Made by a program: the position numbers and the translations under genes. From Acidobacteriota bacterium (lineage in GTDB: Bacteria > Acidobacteriota > Blastocatellia > Pyrinomonadales > Pyrinomonadaceae), in NCBI GenBank assembly GCA_019247455.1, contig JAFAOW010000236.1, positions 1-37,247 on the forward strand: a stretch of 37,247 nt of DNA, written 5' to 3'. The notes under the pieces were generated by a model. It saw only the letters and a list, made by a program, of their open reading frames with translations. It was not told where the DNA came from and ran no database searches. Positions 26,192-34,138 of this stretch are shown here, in pieces (the first letter of the stretch is position 1; the number at the start of each line of letters is the position of its first letter).

Positions 26192-27640
26192 ATGAGAAAG
26201 GCCAAGATCCTCGCAACACTCGGTCCTGCTTCGCGCGATGCCGAGGTCCTGCGCTCAATGATCGAGAGTGGTCTCAACGCGATACGGATCAATATGTCGC
26301 ATGGGGAGCGAAGATCTCACGCTGCCGCTATCGCTTCGGCTCGAAAAGCTGCCGACGAGCTTGGGAAGCCTTTGTCGGTACTCATCGACCTCGCAGGTCC
26401 CAAGATCCGCACGCGTGATCTTAAAAATTCAGCTCCTGTCCAACTTGTTGAAGGCTCCCAATTCACGATCACGACTCGGGAGATCTCGGGTGATGCCAAT
26501 ATAGTATCAACAAATTACGATGGGCTGGCAGGGGTCGTGCAGAAGGGAACAAAGATCCTGATAGATGACGGCGCCATCGACCTTCTGGTTGAATCTGTCG
26601 AGGGGACCGAGATAAATACGCGTGTGGTGACGGGAGGCATCCTTGCCGAGCGAAAAGGCATAAATTTGCCTCACACCTCCCTGCCTATTCCTTCCCTTAC
26701 AAGCAAAGACCGCGAGGACCTCGAGTGGGCGATCGAACAGAATGTGGACTACATCGCGCTATCCTTCGTTCGAACGGCAGAGGACTGTAAAGAGGTCAAA
26801 GACCTGATCAAAAAGCTTAATAGAAGGCAGCTCGGCCGCCCGTTGCTGGTCGCGAAGATCGAAAAGGCAGAGGCGATCGAGAACCTGAAGGACATCATTG
26901 CGCAGACAGACGGGCTCATGGTCGCACGGGGAGATCTCGGGGTCGAGACCAGTGTGGAACTCGTTCCGGTCTACCAGAAGCGCATAATTGAGCTTGCGGT
27001 CGCACACGACAAATTCGTCATCACCGCAACACAAATGCTCCAATCGATGGTGGAAAATCCATTTCCAACGCGGGCCGAAGCTTCAGATGTGGCGAACGCA
27101 GTTTGGGACGGGACGGACGCAGTAATGCTTTCCGCGGAGACGGCGAGTGGCAAACATCCCGTCGAGGCTGTCCAGACAATGGCCAAGATAATCGATTCAG
27201 CCGAAACGATCCGACCGGAGCAGCTCAAAAAGCCGGTGAAATTCTCGCAAAAAGCTACTGGCCGCACCTCCCAGGCGCTGTGCAAGGCGGCCGCTTACGC
27301 CGCACTCGAGATGCGTACGGATAAGGTTGCGGTTTTCACAGAATCAGGGTTAATGGCAAGGCGGTTGTCATCGGTGCGCTCCGGGCTGCAGACCTTCGCT
27401 TTGACGACGTCTTGCGACGCATGTAATCAGCTCTCCTTGATCTGGGGCGTGCAGCCGTTTGTCCACGAAGCTGTCTCGTCCGAGAACGACATGCTCAAGA
27501 TCGGTGAAAAGACACTGATTGACGCCCACGTGGTCGACGCGGGCGAGACCATCGTGATGATGGCTGGCCGATTGTCGGGGTTAGGGCTGTCCAGCTCAGT
27601 GATCGTCTGGACCATCGGACAGGATATCGCAGCCCGCTAA
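26192..27640 (+). CDS. pyk: Pyruvate kinase
   Basis: Pyruvate kinase makes ATP and pyruvate from phosphoenolpyruvate. From the ATG at 26192 it is 482 residues; the frame extends upstream to 26126 inside the GH15 gene, but that part lacks homology. Motifs are in order: ILATLGPASRD, NAIRINMSHGERRSH, a LIDLAGPKIRTRDL segment, AKIEKAEAIENL (active-site Lys), ARGDLGVETS, TQMLQSM, NAVWDGTDAVMLSAETASG, and the C-terminal domain with KVAVFTESG. It overlaps the stop codon of the convergent membrane-protein gene in CTAA. Confidence 0.96.
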   Translation: MRKAKILATLGPASRDAEVLRSMIESGLNAIRINMSHGERRSHAAAIASARKAADELGKPLSVLIDLAGPKIRTRDLKNSAPVQLVEGSQFTITTREISGDANIVSTNYDGLAGVVQKGTKILIDDGAIDLLVESVEGTEINTRVVTGGILAERKGINLPHTSLPIPSLTSKDREDLEWAIEQNVDYIALSFVRTAEDCKEVKDLIKKLNRRQLGRPLLVAKIEKAEAIENLKDIIAQTDGLMVARGDLGVETSVELVPVYQKRIIELAVAHDKFVITATQMLQSMVENPFPTRAEASDVANAVWDGTDAVMLSAETASGKHPVEAVQTMAKIIDSAETIRPEQLKKPVKFSQKATGRTSQALCKAAAYAALEMRTDKVAVFTESGLMARRLSSVRSGLQTFALTTSCDACNQLSLIWGVQPFVHEAVSSENDMLKIGEKTLIDAHVVDAGETIVMMAGRLSGLGLSSSVIVWTIGQDIAAR

Positions 27641-28128
27641 CGCCAGTCCGGCGCCTGCGCCGGTGTAAAGACGGTCTTGCCAGACTGGTCTGTCTCGAAG
27701 CTTCCCTGCCATTTAGAAGTGTCGAATTCTGCTGGAGCCGTCAGTCCCCCTTTGACGGGAGCCTCATACACATCTTTCCAGTTGTCTCCGAGAAAAAACC
27801 AAAGAGCGTAAACGCACGCCGCGGTACCGATCGGCATGTTCATCGCGGCGATTACTCCCGCGATGATACTCGCGATCCGCGCCCAACCCTTGTGATTTCT
27901 CAGACCATAGGCTGCGATTATTGACGGAATAGTGAACAGAAGATAGAAGACCGTGAAGAAAGCGATCATTATCCAGAAAAAGGCCCGGGGCGGCCCAGAC
28001 CCGCGGCCGGGATCCGCGAAGAGTATCGCGCTGAACATTGCGATCATCATTACCAGCATCAATAACTGGAATCCCGCATGGGCAAGAAACACCCACGATA
28101 TGTACTTATTGTGCTGTTCGTTCGTCAT
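27637..28128 (-). CDS. Small membrane protein, function unknown
   Basis: From the ATG at 28128 the product is 163 residues with three or four membrane segments (about 11-36, 50-75, 82-105 and possibly 108-122), then a soluble tail of about 40 residues containing TSKWQGSFETDQSG. The frame is open upstream to 28239, but that part overlaps the transporter gene and is not membrane-like. I do not recognise the family. It starts 8 bases after the stop of the VIT-family transporter gene, so the two are probably co-transcribed. The 3' end overlaps the stop of pyk. Confidence 0.75.
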   Translation of the reverse strand: MTNEQHNKYISWVFLAHAGFQLLMLVMMIAMFSAILFADPGRGSGPPRAFFWIMIAFFTVFYLLFTIPSIIAAYGLRNHKGWARIASIIAGVIAAMNMPIGTAACVYALWFFLGDNWKDVYEAPVKGGLTAPAEFDTSKWQGSFETDQSGKTVFTPAQAPDWR

Positions 28129-28135
28129 GATAAGT

Positions 28136-28828
28136 TCAAACGACGGCCCCGAATAACCTTCCCACGCCCCACGTAGCAACCATCGCGATCGCTCCCCAAA
28201 ACAGGACACGAAGGGCCCCGCGCACCATGCTTGCGCCACCGGCGTGAGCCGCCACCGCCCCGAGAATACAGAGAAATACCAATGAGCTGATCGCGATCGC
28301 CCAGATCAAATAGGCCATCGGCGCCTCTAGAGCTACCAGCAACGGCAGCGCCGCTCCTACGGAAAAACTTACGGCCGAGAAGACCGCCGCTTGAAGCGGG
28401 CGCGCACTCATGACCTCGCTGATCCCAAGCTCATCGCGCGCGTGAGCCGCCAAAGCGTCGTGTTCCATCAATTGGCGGGCAACCTCTTTGGCAAGCTCCG
28501 GATCAAGGCCGCGATCAACGTATATGTCCGCCAATTCCTGTAATTCGAATTCAGGCTCGCTTGCCAAATGCTGACGCTCGAGCTCGAGGTCCGCCTTTTC
28601 AGTGTCTGCTTGAGAATGAACGGAGACATACTCTCCGGCCGCCATTGAAAGGGCTCCCGCAAAGAGCCCGGCGACGCCGGCGAGCACGATCGCATGGTGC
28701 TCGGAGGCCGCCGCCGCAACCCCGATGAGCAAACCCGATGTAGAGACGATGCCGTCGTTCGCCCCGAGGACCGCAGCGCGCAGCCGACCGATCCGGTGAG
28801 AGCGATGCATTTCGTTATGGACCGACAC
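28136..28828 (-). CDS. VIT1/CCC1-family Fe(II)/Mn(II) transporter
   Basis: The 230-residue protein matches VIT family transporters, which move iron or manganese across membranes. It opens HRIGRLRAAVLGANDGIVST, the signature first helix with conserved Asp. GVAGLFAGALSMAAGEYVSV follows, then a cytoplasmic Glu-rich segment (EKADLELERQHLASEPEFELQ) that in this family can bind metal, then HARDELGISEV and three C-terminal helices. Five membrane segments in total are expected. The start is GTG at 28828; an ATG at 28810 is an alternative. The preceding 156-base gap holds a tandem 10-base repeat and a hairpin facing the TPR gene. Confidence 0.9.
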   Translation of the reverse strand: MSVHNEMHRSHRIGRLRAAVLGANDGIVSTSGLLIGVAAAASEHHAIVLAGVAGLFAGALSMAAGEYVSVHSQADTEKADLELERQHLASEPEFELQELADIYVDRGLDPELAKEVARQLMEHDALAAHARDELGISEVMSARPLQAAVFSAVSFSVGAALPLLVALEAPMAYLIWAIAISSLVFLCILGAVAAHAGGASMVRGALRVLFWGAIAMVATWGVGRLFGAVV

Positions 28829-28846
28829 TATCGAAACGATATCACA

Positions 28847-28866
28847 AGCTAACGAAAGCTAACGAA
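28847..28866. repeat. Two tandem copies of a 10-base sequence
   Basis: AGCTAACGAA occurs twice in direct succession, 19 bases upstream of the VIT-family start. A related GCTAACGA occurs again at about 28926. It could be an operator for either divergent gene; nothing else supports that. Confidence 0.4.
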
Positions 28867-28945
28867 CCCGAAAACTTTTGTCATCCAGAGCACAATGAGC
28901 GGGCCCGACGAACGGTATTTTCAATGCTAACGATGGTGATCCATT

Positions 28946-28980
28946 CCCCTTTTTGGGATCGTCAGATCGCTGACAAGGGG
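28946..28980 (+). promoter_or_regulatory. Hairpin that could mask the TPR gene's ribosome-binding site
   Basis: CCCCTT (28946-28951) can pair with AAGGGG (28975-28980), which is the ribosome-binding site of the gene starting at 28985. An inner stem GTCAG (28961-28965) with CTGAC (28970-28974) closes on a four-base loop, with a nine-base bulge on one side. This could hold back translation until opened, but no energy calculation was done. Confidence 0.4.
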
Positions 28981-28984
28981 AATT

Positions 28985-29851
28985 ATGCGGTACATTTTTC
29001 ATGGATTACTCGTTTTCACAGTCATTTTTTTTCTTCAAACCCCACTCTTGGCTCAAGATGTTCCGGGAACCGCGGTAAGCACAGGAATGAGTGCGCACGA
29101 AAACAGCGGTAAGGACCACGCAGCGGAAGTGGATAGGCTTCGGCAACGCATAGCGAATAACCCGCGCGACTGGGTAGCGTACAACGAACTCGGATTCTAC
29201 TTTGCAAATCAGGGTAGAAACGCTGATGCCGTCGCTCCCTTAAAACGAGCCGTTGAATTGGCTCCTGAGGCGCCGGCGGCTCATCTAAATCTCGCGATCG
29301 TTTTCGACCGTTTGGGAAGTTTTGCCGATGCGCTTTCTGAGACCGACACCGTTCTCACACTTGCCCCAGCAAACACTTTCGCTCTTCGCGAGAAATGCGA
29401 GCTGCTGGTGCTTTCCGAAGACGGTAGAGACGCAGTTCCGTGCTTTACTAGGCTCTTGAAGATCGTTCCTGAAACTGCGGATCTGGACTCACAATTGATT
29501 TACAGCTTCGTCCTTTACCAGGACCTGGATCCGGCCCGCGAAGCAGCCGACAAGGCGCAAGCCAGGTTTCCGAACGATCCCTCTCTCATTAACAGCATCG
29601 GCGTTTTGCTGTTCAGCGAGGGGAGATACAAGGACGCACTGAAGAATTTCTCCCGCACTCTGGAACTTGGAGGAAGAACAGACGCGGTCCGCTACAACCT
29701 TGCGGTCACGAGCCTTCAGTGCAACGACCGAAGTGCTGCCATCGAGCAGTATGCAGTGCTGAAAACGGCGGGATCGAGCCTGGCCAAAGAACTTTACGAC
29801 ATTCTTTACGGCGGGATGCTAATGAGCGTCCGCCCAAAGGCGACCCGATGA
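28985..29851 (+). CDS. Exported TPR-repeat protein
   Basis: The 288-residue protein begins with a signal peptide (about residues 3-24, ending LLAQDV) and then has about five tetratricopeptide-like helix pairs from residue 50 to the end. Examples are WVAYNELGFYFANQGRNADA, PAAHLNLAIVFDRLGSFADA, PSLINSIGVLLFSEGRYKDA and AVRYNLAVTSLQCNDRSAA. TPR domains bind other proteins; the partner is unknown. The ribosome-binding site AAGGGG is at a good distance but may be base-paired in the hairpin just upstream. It is monocistronic and convergent with the FMN reductase gene 7 bases away. Confidence 0.88.
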   Translation: MRYIFHGLLVFTVIFFLQTPLLAQDVPGTAVSTGMSAHENSGKDHAAEVDRLRQRIANNPRDWVAYNELGFYFANQGRNADAVAPLKRAVELAPEAPAAHLNLAIVFDRLGSFADALSETDTVLTLAPANTFALREKCELLVLSEDGRDAVPCFTRLLKIVPETADLDSQLIYSFVLYQDLDPAREAADKAQARFPNDPSLINSIGVLLFSEGRYKDALKNFSRTLELGGRTDAVRYNLAVTSLQCNDRSAAIEQYAVLKTAGSSLAKELYDILYGGMLMSVRPKATR

Positions 29852-29858
29852 ACCTTTG

Positions 29859-30437
29859 CTAGTGATACTTGGATGGCACGTTAACTCGACCCCATCGCAA
29901 GGTGGTCGCCATCCAGATCAACTCCTGCAGAAAGGCATCCGCTCTTGCATTGTATGCTTCATCGAGCAGGTTGCCATCCTGGCTAAACTTGTCCTGAACA
30001 CGGGGGAAATTCAGGTCGGTAAATGTTACGGCAAGGCCAAGTTCACGAACCATGTTGACCATCGATTCGATAACCCGCGTGCCGCCCCAAACTTGTTGGG
30101 ATACGGCGACGAACCCCACGGCCTTGTGGATGTATTCGCGAAGGAGAAGGTCCAGAACGCCTTTCAATGGCGCCGGAGGTCCATGATTGTACTCGGGCGT
30201 AACTATTATCAGCCCATCCGCCCGAAGAATGGCATCACGCCATTCCGGAAACCTCTCCTTTATCTCCTGTCCGTAGTGGTCGTACGGAAGGTGAAAATCA
30301 CGCACGTCGAACATCTGCGTCTCAATATCGGGACGCTCGTCGACCCGTGAGAGGAGCCACTTGGCGACGTGTTCGCTGTGGCGTCCCTGCCGGTTCGTGC
30401 CGAGAAGTAGAGGAATAAAAAGTTTTCTTTCCTCCAT
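29859..30437 (-). CDS. NAD(P)H-dependent FMN reductase (flavodoxin-like)
   Basis: The 192-residue protein has the flavodoxin-like fold of NADPH-dependent FMN reductases and azoreductases. The phosphate-binding loop near the N-terminus is PLLLGTNRQGRHSEHVAKW. The signature ADGLIIVTPEYNHGPPAPLKG is in the middle, followed by VAVSQQVWGGTRVIESMV. Such cytoplasmic enzymes reduce flavins, quinones or azo compounds; the substrate here is not known. Its start codon is one base from the stop of the exported DsrE gene, indicating co-transcription. A decayed copy of its first 50-75 bases lies upstream at about 31045-31120. Confidence 0.9.
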   Translation of the reverse strand: MEERKLFIPLLLGTNRQGRHSEHVAKWLLSRVDERPDIETQMFDVRDFHLPYDHYGQEIKERFPEWRDAILRADGLIIVTPEYNHGPPAPLKGVLDLLLREYIHKAVGFVAVSQQVWGGTRVIESMVNMVRELGLAVTFTDLNFPRVQDKFSQDGNLLDEAYNARADAFLQELIWMATTLRWGRVNVPSKYH

Positions 30438-30438
30438 A

Positions 30439-30987
30439 TCAAAAGAACATCACCCCATACCCCTTGTTCTGATATGCAAGTAGAACAAGATACGCGTCCG
30501 CGGCGACTCTTACGTCGGGGGTTAACGTCTTTGGATCGATTTTGTTGCCCGCCAGGTGCTGGCCGCAGACGTAGAGTTCAACGCCCATCTTGCGCATTTT
30601 CGACAGCGTAGCCAGATTGGGATTGTCGATGCCGTATTTAGCACGATAGTGTTCGTTGTCGAGGATACCGTCGGTCGCCGCTCCGTGAAATACCAAAACA
30701 AAATGCGTGTTCGATCGAAGCGTTCCGCCAACGGCGAGATCGTTCAACAGCCCTCCCACGGCATTAACCGCCGGTATAAGGGCGTCCGGAGTCTTGGCCA
30801 TTTTCGTGGCGTCAAAGATACCCGAGTAACTGCTTTTTGGCGTCGGTGACAGCGCAGCGCCTGGAATTGCGACATACGGATCGGCCTTTTCGATAGCCGG
30901 TGCCTTTGGCTCCGGCCACATCTGAGCCAAACAAGAAAAAGAGACTGCACACAGGAACACCCCGATCAAGAAAGCGCGAACCATCAT
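30439..30987 (-). CDS. Exported DsrE-family protein
   Basis: This 182-residue protein has an N-terminal signal peptide (VRAFLIGVFLCAVSFSCLAQ) and a DsrE-type domain (about 45-182). The domain has FVLVFHGAATDGIL, a central LSKMRKMGVELYVCGQHLAG with a single Cys, and a YLVLLAYQNKGYGVMFF end. Exported DsrE-like proteins are found near sulfur metabolism genes, but many have unknown roles; the cysteine is a candidate persulfide carrier. It has a strong ribosome-binding site, GGAGGTGG. The second Met (30984) is an equally good start. Co-transcribed with the FMN reductase. Confidence 0.83.
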   Translation of the reverse strand: MMVRAFLIGVFLCAVSFSCLAQMWPEPKAPAIEKADPYVAIPGAALSPTPKSSYSGIFDATKMAKTPDALIPAVNAVGGLLNDLAVGGTLRSNTHFVLVFHGAATDGILDNEHYRAKYGIDNPNLATLSKMRKMGVELYVCGQHLAGNKIDPKTLTPDVRVAADAYLVLLAYQNKGYGVMFF

Positions 30988-31044
30988 TATCCACCTCCGA
31001 TCTATTTCGATCAGTCGATGTTACTCCGCGCCATCTACCTGTGC

Positions 31045-31120
31045 AACAGTATCGCGGCTAGCGCGTTCGGCCCGCCAGCTCGTGCCGAGAGGAACAGGAA
31101 TACAAAGTCTTCTCATCCAT
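31045..31120 (-). pseudogene. Relic of the 5' end of an FMN reductase gene
   Basis: Read leftward from 31120, this sequence resembles the first 50 or more bases of the intact FMN reductase gene at 30437. By eye, 41 of 50 aligned bases match, beginning exactly at the ATG, with a two-base deletion that shifts the frame. Similarity fades farther in, and the relic's own frame soon meets a stop. It lies 4 bases after the stop of the secreted coiled-coil gene. It is best read as the remnant of a partial duplication. Confidence 0.6.
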
Positions 31121-31124
31121 AGCG

Positions 31125-31997
31125 CTACTTCCGCGTAAAAGTGAGTTCGAGGAATGCATAGGAAATGATGATCTTTGAGTTCACGATACGTGCTTCGGAT
31201 CGATTTCCCATGAAAGTCGCGTTAAGCGTCTCCGTATTAACGGCCGTAAGCGAGATCTCCTGTACCTGCTTCCCCTTATCAGCGGCACCGGCGCAATCAC
31301 CATTGGCTGTGACCGGACCGCTCCAGGTGTTCGCGCCTTTCTTGGTTAAATTGATCGTATAAAGGATCACACAGTTATCGCTAAGTATCTTCAGCGGAGC
31401 GGTCCATGTACCGGTCAAGTCACCTGGGCCCTTCGGCGCTTCTTTGTCGTCAATATCCGTAGAAATATCCGAGCCTGAGTCAACCTCGTCCTTAGGTAGC
31501 GGACACTTGTTGACGGACATGGTCGTACGCAATTCCTCGCGCTTCTTGGTCAGCTCGGTCACCGTCCCTTTTAGCTTACTAAGCGTAAGTTCAAGTTCGT
31601 GATATTTGGGCTGGTCGTAAAATGTGTTTGCATTAAAATTAGGAGCCACGCGCAGCTCAAGCATTTCCTGGCTCGTTTCGAGCGACTTTAGGTCCGCGGC
31701 TGTCTCAGCCGAGTGGTCGCCTCCCTCGATCTTCGCTTTCGCCGTTTTGATGCGCAGCTTTACGGATCCGAGTTCCTCTTGAAGATCGTCCTTCGTCGCC
31801 TTGCCGTTCTCCATCGTATTGATGATTTCGCCGAGTGCGTGCTCTCGAACCGTCGAAACCTGCAGCAATTTTTCGTTGTCTTTATAGCTCAGGGCCAGAT
31901 CGTCGCAACGATCAAAGGTCGAGGCCGCAGCGAAACCCGCAAAGATCAGAGATAAACACAAAAGCGCTATCGAGCGCGGCAAGATTCGAGTATGCAT
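31125..31997 (-). CDS. Secreted protein with coiled coil and C-terminal beta domain, function unknown
   Basis: The 290-residue protein has a signal peptide (about 8-25), then a long charged helical region (about 35-160) with heptad-like hydrophobic spacing (LGEIINTMENGKATKDDLQE, LKSLETSQEMLELR, LSKLKGTVTELTKKREELR). An acidic linker (DSGSDISTDIDD) follows, then a C-terminal beta-rich domain starting GDLTGTWTAPL, of the type that compares an expected and measured small-barrel layout. Mature cysteines are CDD, NKCPL, DNCVIL and GDCAGA. No named family is recognised. It has an AGGAGG ribosome-binding site and lies downstream of the radical SAM gene on the same strand, 78 bases away. Confidence 0.82.
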   Translation of the reverse strand: MHTRILPRSIALLCLSLIFAGFAAASTFDRCDDLALSYKDNEKLLQVSTVREHALGEIINTMENGKATKDDLQEELGSVKLRIKTAKAKIEGGDHSAETAADLKSLETSQEMLELRVAPNFNANTFYDQPKYHELELTLSKLKGTVTELTKKREELRTTMSVNKCPLPKDEVDSGSDISTDIDDKEAPKGPGDLTGTWTAPLKILSDNCVILYTINLTKKGANTWSGPVTANGDCAGAADKGKQVQEISLTAVNTETLNATFMGNRSEARIVNSKIIISYAFLELTFTRK

Positions 31998-32075
31998 ACG
32001 CCTCCTATCTGATTGAAACGGAATTGAATTATGCGGCTTTTATATCCCCTCTGCTGATCTTTGTCAACAAAAAGG

Positions 32076-33098
32076 CTATTCGGCGCTGAGGACTTGGGCG
32101 ACAGTCTCTTTCTTGAGCTGGCTGCGAAGCTTTGAATACTCAGCCAAAGAGACCTGCGGGTCGCGCCAGGCGTCGAGATGTCCGACTTGATGGACGCATT
32201 GAATGGTGCAGTTTGGTGCGCACCATTTCTCGGTATGGTATTCGCGGTCCATGTCTGCGTGAGTATATTCGAGAAGTGGGATACCGGGTGTTCCCCGCTG
32301 CTGTGAGCACCAGCTGACGATCCCGGCCTCGTCAACGTAGAGATAACGGGCTCCGGCGCGGCAGCGCCATTCATACTGGCCGCCGTCTACGAGAGCGTCC
32401 TGAAACCAATTCCACCGGGCGTAGCTTTTCGTGCCCTTTTGTTTGATCTCTTTGTAAACCTCTTTTTCGCGGGGCGTAAGGCCTTTTAACAGTCCGTCCC
32501 CATCGTGAATGACGCCAACGGTCGAAGAAAATCCGAGCCCTCGGGCTCGCGATGCGATCTGAAGCGCCTCCTCGGGATTCGCCACGCCGCCTCCGACAAC
32601 CGAATTGATGTTGACCTTGAATTTTGCGTACTGCTGCAGGTTTACGAGCTTTGCGTCCAACACCTTGAGGCTCTTTTTCGAAACGTCGTCCGGAGTGACG
32701 TTATCGATAGAGATCTGCAGGTAATCGAGGCCGGCCTCATTGAGCTTTTTGACCTTTTCCGGCTGGAAGTAATAACCGTTCGAGATCAGCCCCGCGATCA
32801 TCCCGTGATGCCGAATGCGGGCGATGATGTCGCAGATCTCCGGATGCATCATTGGCTCGCCCCCAGATATCGTCACGACCGAAGTTCCGAATTCAGCAAG
32901 CTTATCTATGCGTTCAAGCATTGTGGAAAGAGGTACGGGATCGCTGGTCTTGTCGTACTCGTTGCAGTAAGTACAAGCGAGATTGCACCGCCTCATCGGA
33001 ACGATGTGAACTAACACGGGATGCCGGGTCGAGACAAAAGCCTTGACCGTGTGCTTAACACCACGCGTGAATCTCGAAAAACTGCTTGCCTTAGGCAT
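32076..33098 (-). CDS. Radical SAM enzyme with SPASM/twitch-like C-terminus
   Basis: From the ATG at 33098 the protein is 340 residues (a TTG at 33119 is possible). The radical SAM core has the cluster motif C-x3-C-x2-C in [26 protein letters not shown] (SAM-binding GGEP) and [10 protein letters not shown]. The C-terminal part holds further cysteines: WRCRAG, WCSQQ and [13 protein letters not shown]. These could bind a second iron-sulfur cluster, as in SPASM or twitch enzymes that modify peptides or proteins. The substrate is unknown and no obvious precursor peptide is seen. Next downstream on the same strand is the secreted coiled-coil protein. Confidence 0.9.
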   Translation of the reverse strand: MPKASSFSRFTRGVKHTVKAFVSTRHPVLVHIVPMRRCNLACTYCNEYDKTSDPVPLSTMLERIDKLAEFGTSVVTISGGEPMMHPEICDIIARIRHHGMIAGLISNGYYFQPEKVKKLNEAGLDYLQISIDNVTPDDVSKKSLKVLDAKLVNLQQYAKFKVNINSVVGGGVANPEEALQIASRARGLGFSSTVGVIHDGDGLLKGLTPREKEVYKEIKQKGTKSYARWNWFQDALVDGGQYEWRCRAGARYLYVDEAGIVSWCSQQRGTPGIPLLEYTHADMDREYHTEKWCAPNCTIQCVHQVGHLDAWRDPQVSLAEYSKLRSQLKKETVAQVLSAE

Positions 33099-33158
33099 AG
33101 GGCGCGGGCTCGGAGCCAAACGTTAGATTATAGAAATTGAGGGACCCCTTTTCAATTC

Positions 33159-33184
33159 AAAGGCCCCGATAAACGGGGCCTTTT
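33159..33184 (-). terminator. Intrinsic terminator of the Lol-like operon
   Basis: The stem AAAGGCCCCG/CGGGGCCTTT (10 bp, five-base loop) lies 19 bases after the stop of the LolA-like gene. It is followed by T-rich sequence in the leftward direction. It separates the operon from the downstream radical SAM gene. Confidence 0.85.
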
Positions 33185-33202
33185 GCTAAAACTCGTGTTA
33201 AT

Positions 33203-33910
33203 TCAGACCTTCTTTTTCGTCGTGTTGCTCGGATAAGATAGCTTGAAGATACTAGCGTTCAGCGTCGCGTTCGAATTCAACCTTTCGAGCAGTACCGTGG
33301 TGGTATCGTTATTGATCTCCAGTATCTTCGCCTGCCTCGGAGCACCGTTTCCGTCAACCCAAAGATCGGCGGATCTGTAGCTTGATTGCGCCTTCGGCGT
33401 GAGTTGAAGATGCCAGCAAGTCGTTCCGTCCTTGATCGTCTCTTCTCCAATGTAGACAACGCTGTAATTCGCGCTCAATTGAGTGCGGGACATGGTCATA
33501 AAAGCTAACGCATTGCCGGCACCCTTGTCCTTGCTGTTTTTGCCGACCGTGCCCTGGTACACAATATTCTGGCCAGGCGAGTAGAGCTCATAGTTATCAC
33601 CAATCACCGATATCGACTCGCTAAAAGCTCGCCCATTTCGCGTTTTCCAGTCGATACGAGCGTAATTCTTGCCGTTGGCGATCCTTGCAGTTTTCGGAAT
33701 ATAGCTAGTCGTGCCCGTCTGTGTGTCGGATGCACCAATTGCTGTGTCGGTCTTCACCATCGTAACATCGGCGGTGAACGAGATGAGTGACTTGTTATAG
33801 TTGTCCATCCGCTTCAGAATCTCTGGTAGGATCTGGGCATTCGTGCTCGAAGCGGTGCCTAAAAGACTGAAAATTCCAATAAATAAAGCAGTTCTAAGAT
33901 ATTTGCTCAT
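33203..33910 (-). CDS. LolA-like outer-membrane lipoprotein-sorting protein
   Basis: From the ATG at 33910 the product is 235 residues with a signal peptide (SKYLRTALFIGIFSLLGTASSTNA). The mature part matches the LolA/outer-membrane lipoprotein-sorting group: LKRMDNYNKSLISFTADVTM, KTARIANGKNYARIDW, YELYSPGQNIVYQGTVGK, TTCWHLQLTPK and a RQAKILEINNDTT strand. LolA-fold proteins carry lipoproteins or other lipids across the periplasm. The frame stays open to 34105, but that part overlaps the small upstream gene and is not signal-like. It is the last gene of a four-gene operon with a LolD-type ATPase and a DUF4292-like lipoprotein. Confidence 0.85.
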   Translation of the reverse strand: MSKYLRTALFIGIFSLLGTASSTNAQILPEILKRMDNYNKSLISFTADVTMVKTDTAIGASDTQTGTTSYIPKTARIANGKNYARIDWKTRNGRAFSESISVIGDNYELYSPGQNIVYQGTVGKNSKDKGAGNALAFMTMSRTQLSANYSVVYIGEETIKDGTTCWHLQLTPKAQSSYRSADLWVDGNGAPRQAKILEINNDTTTVLLERLNSNATLNASIFKLSYPSNTTKKKV

Positions 33911-33944
33911 AAAGATTGTGACGAAATGTAGCCGCGTAAGGCTG

Positions 33945-34133
33945 TCATTCACTGCGGTCGCGAGACATGTCGGCAGATAGGACGGTCGAAGCTTGTTGTT
34001 GGGTTGCAGGCGGCTTCGGCTTGTTGAACCACTCTTTCGGCGTGCCAAAGATAAAAACAAGGCACAAAAGACAGAGAACGTCCCATTGCCACGATGCCCG
34101 CTCATACTTCCAATTGATTATGTCCTTGAGCAT
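33945..34133 (-). CDS. 62-residue single-pass membrane protein, function unknown
   Basis: This small protein has one hydrophobic segment (about 18-34, WQWDVLCLLCLVFIFGTP) flanked by a tryptophan- and charge-rich N-terminus (MLKDIINWKYERAS) and a Pro/Lys/Gln-rich tail after KEWFNKPKPP. It begins 5 bases after the lolD-like stop and ends 34 bases before the LolA-like start, with no other gene in this space. That supports it as real, although the ribosome-binding site is weak. The position suggests a small accessory membrane partner of the ATPase or LolA-like protein (inference). I recognise no named family. Confidence 0.7.
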   Translation of the reverse strand: MLKDIINWKYERASWQWDVLCLLCLVFIFGTPKEWFNKPKPPATQQQASTVLSADMSRDRSE

Positions 34134-34138
34134 TTAAG

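Noticed and set aside
28129-28239. N-terminal extension of the 163-residue membrane protein
   Set aside because: It overlaps the transporter gene, and the sequence is not membrane- or signal-like.
33911-34105. N-terminal extension of the LolA-like gene
   Set aside because: It runs through the 62-residue gene in another frame, and the ATG at 33910 opens a clear signal peptide.
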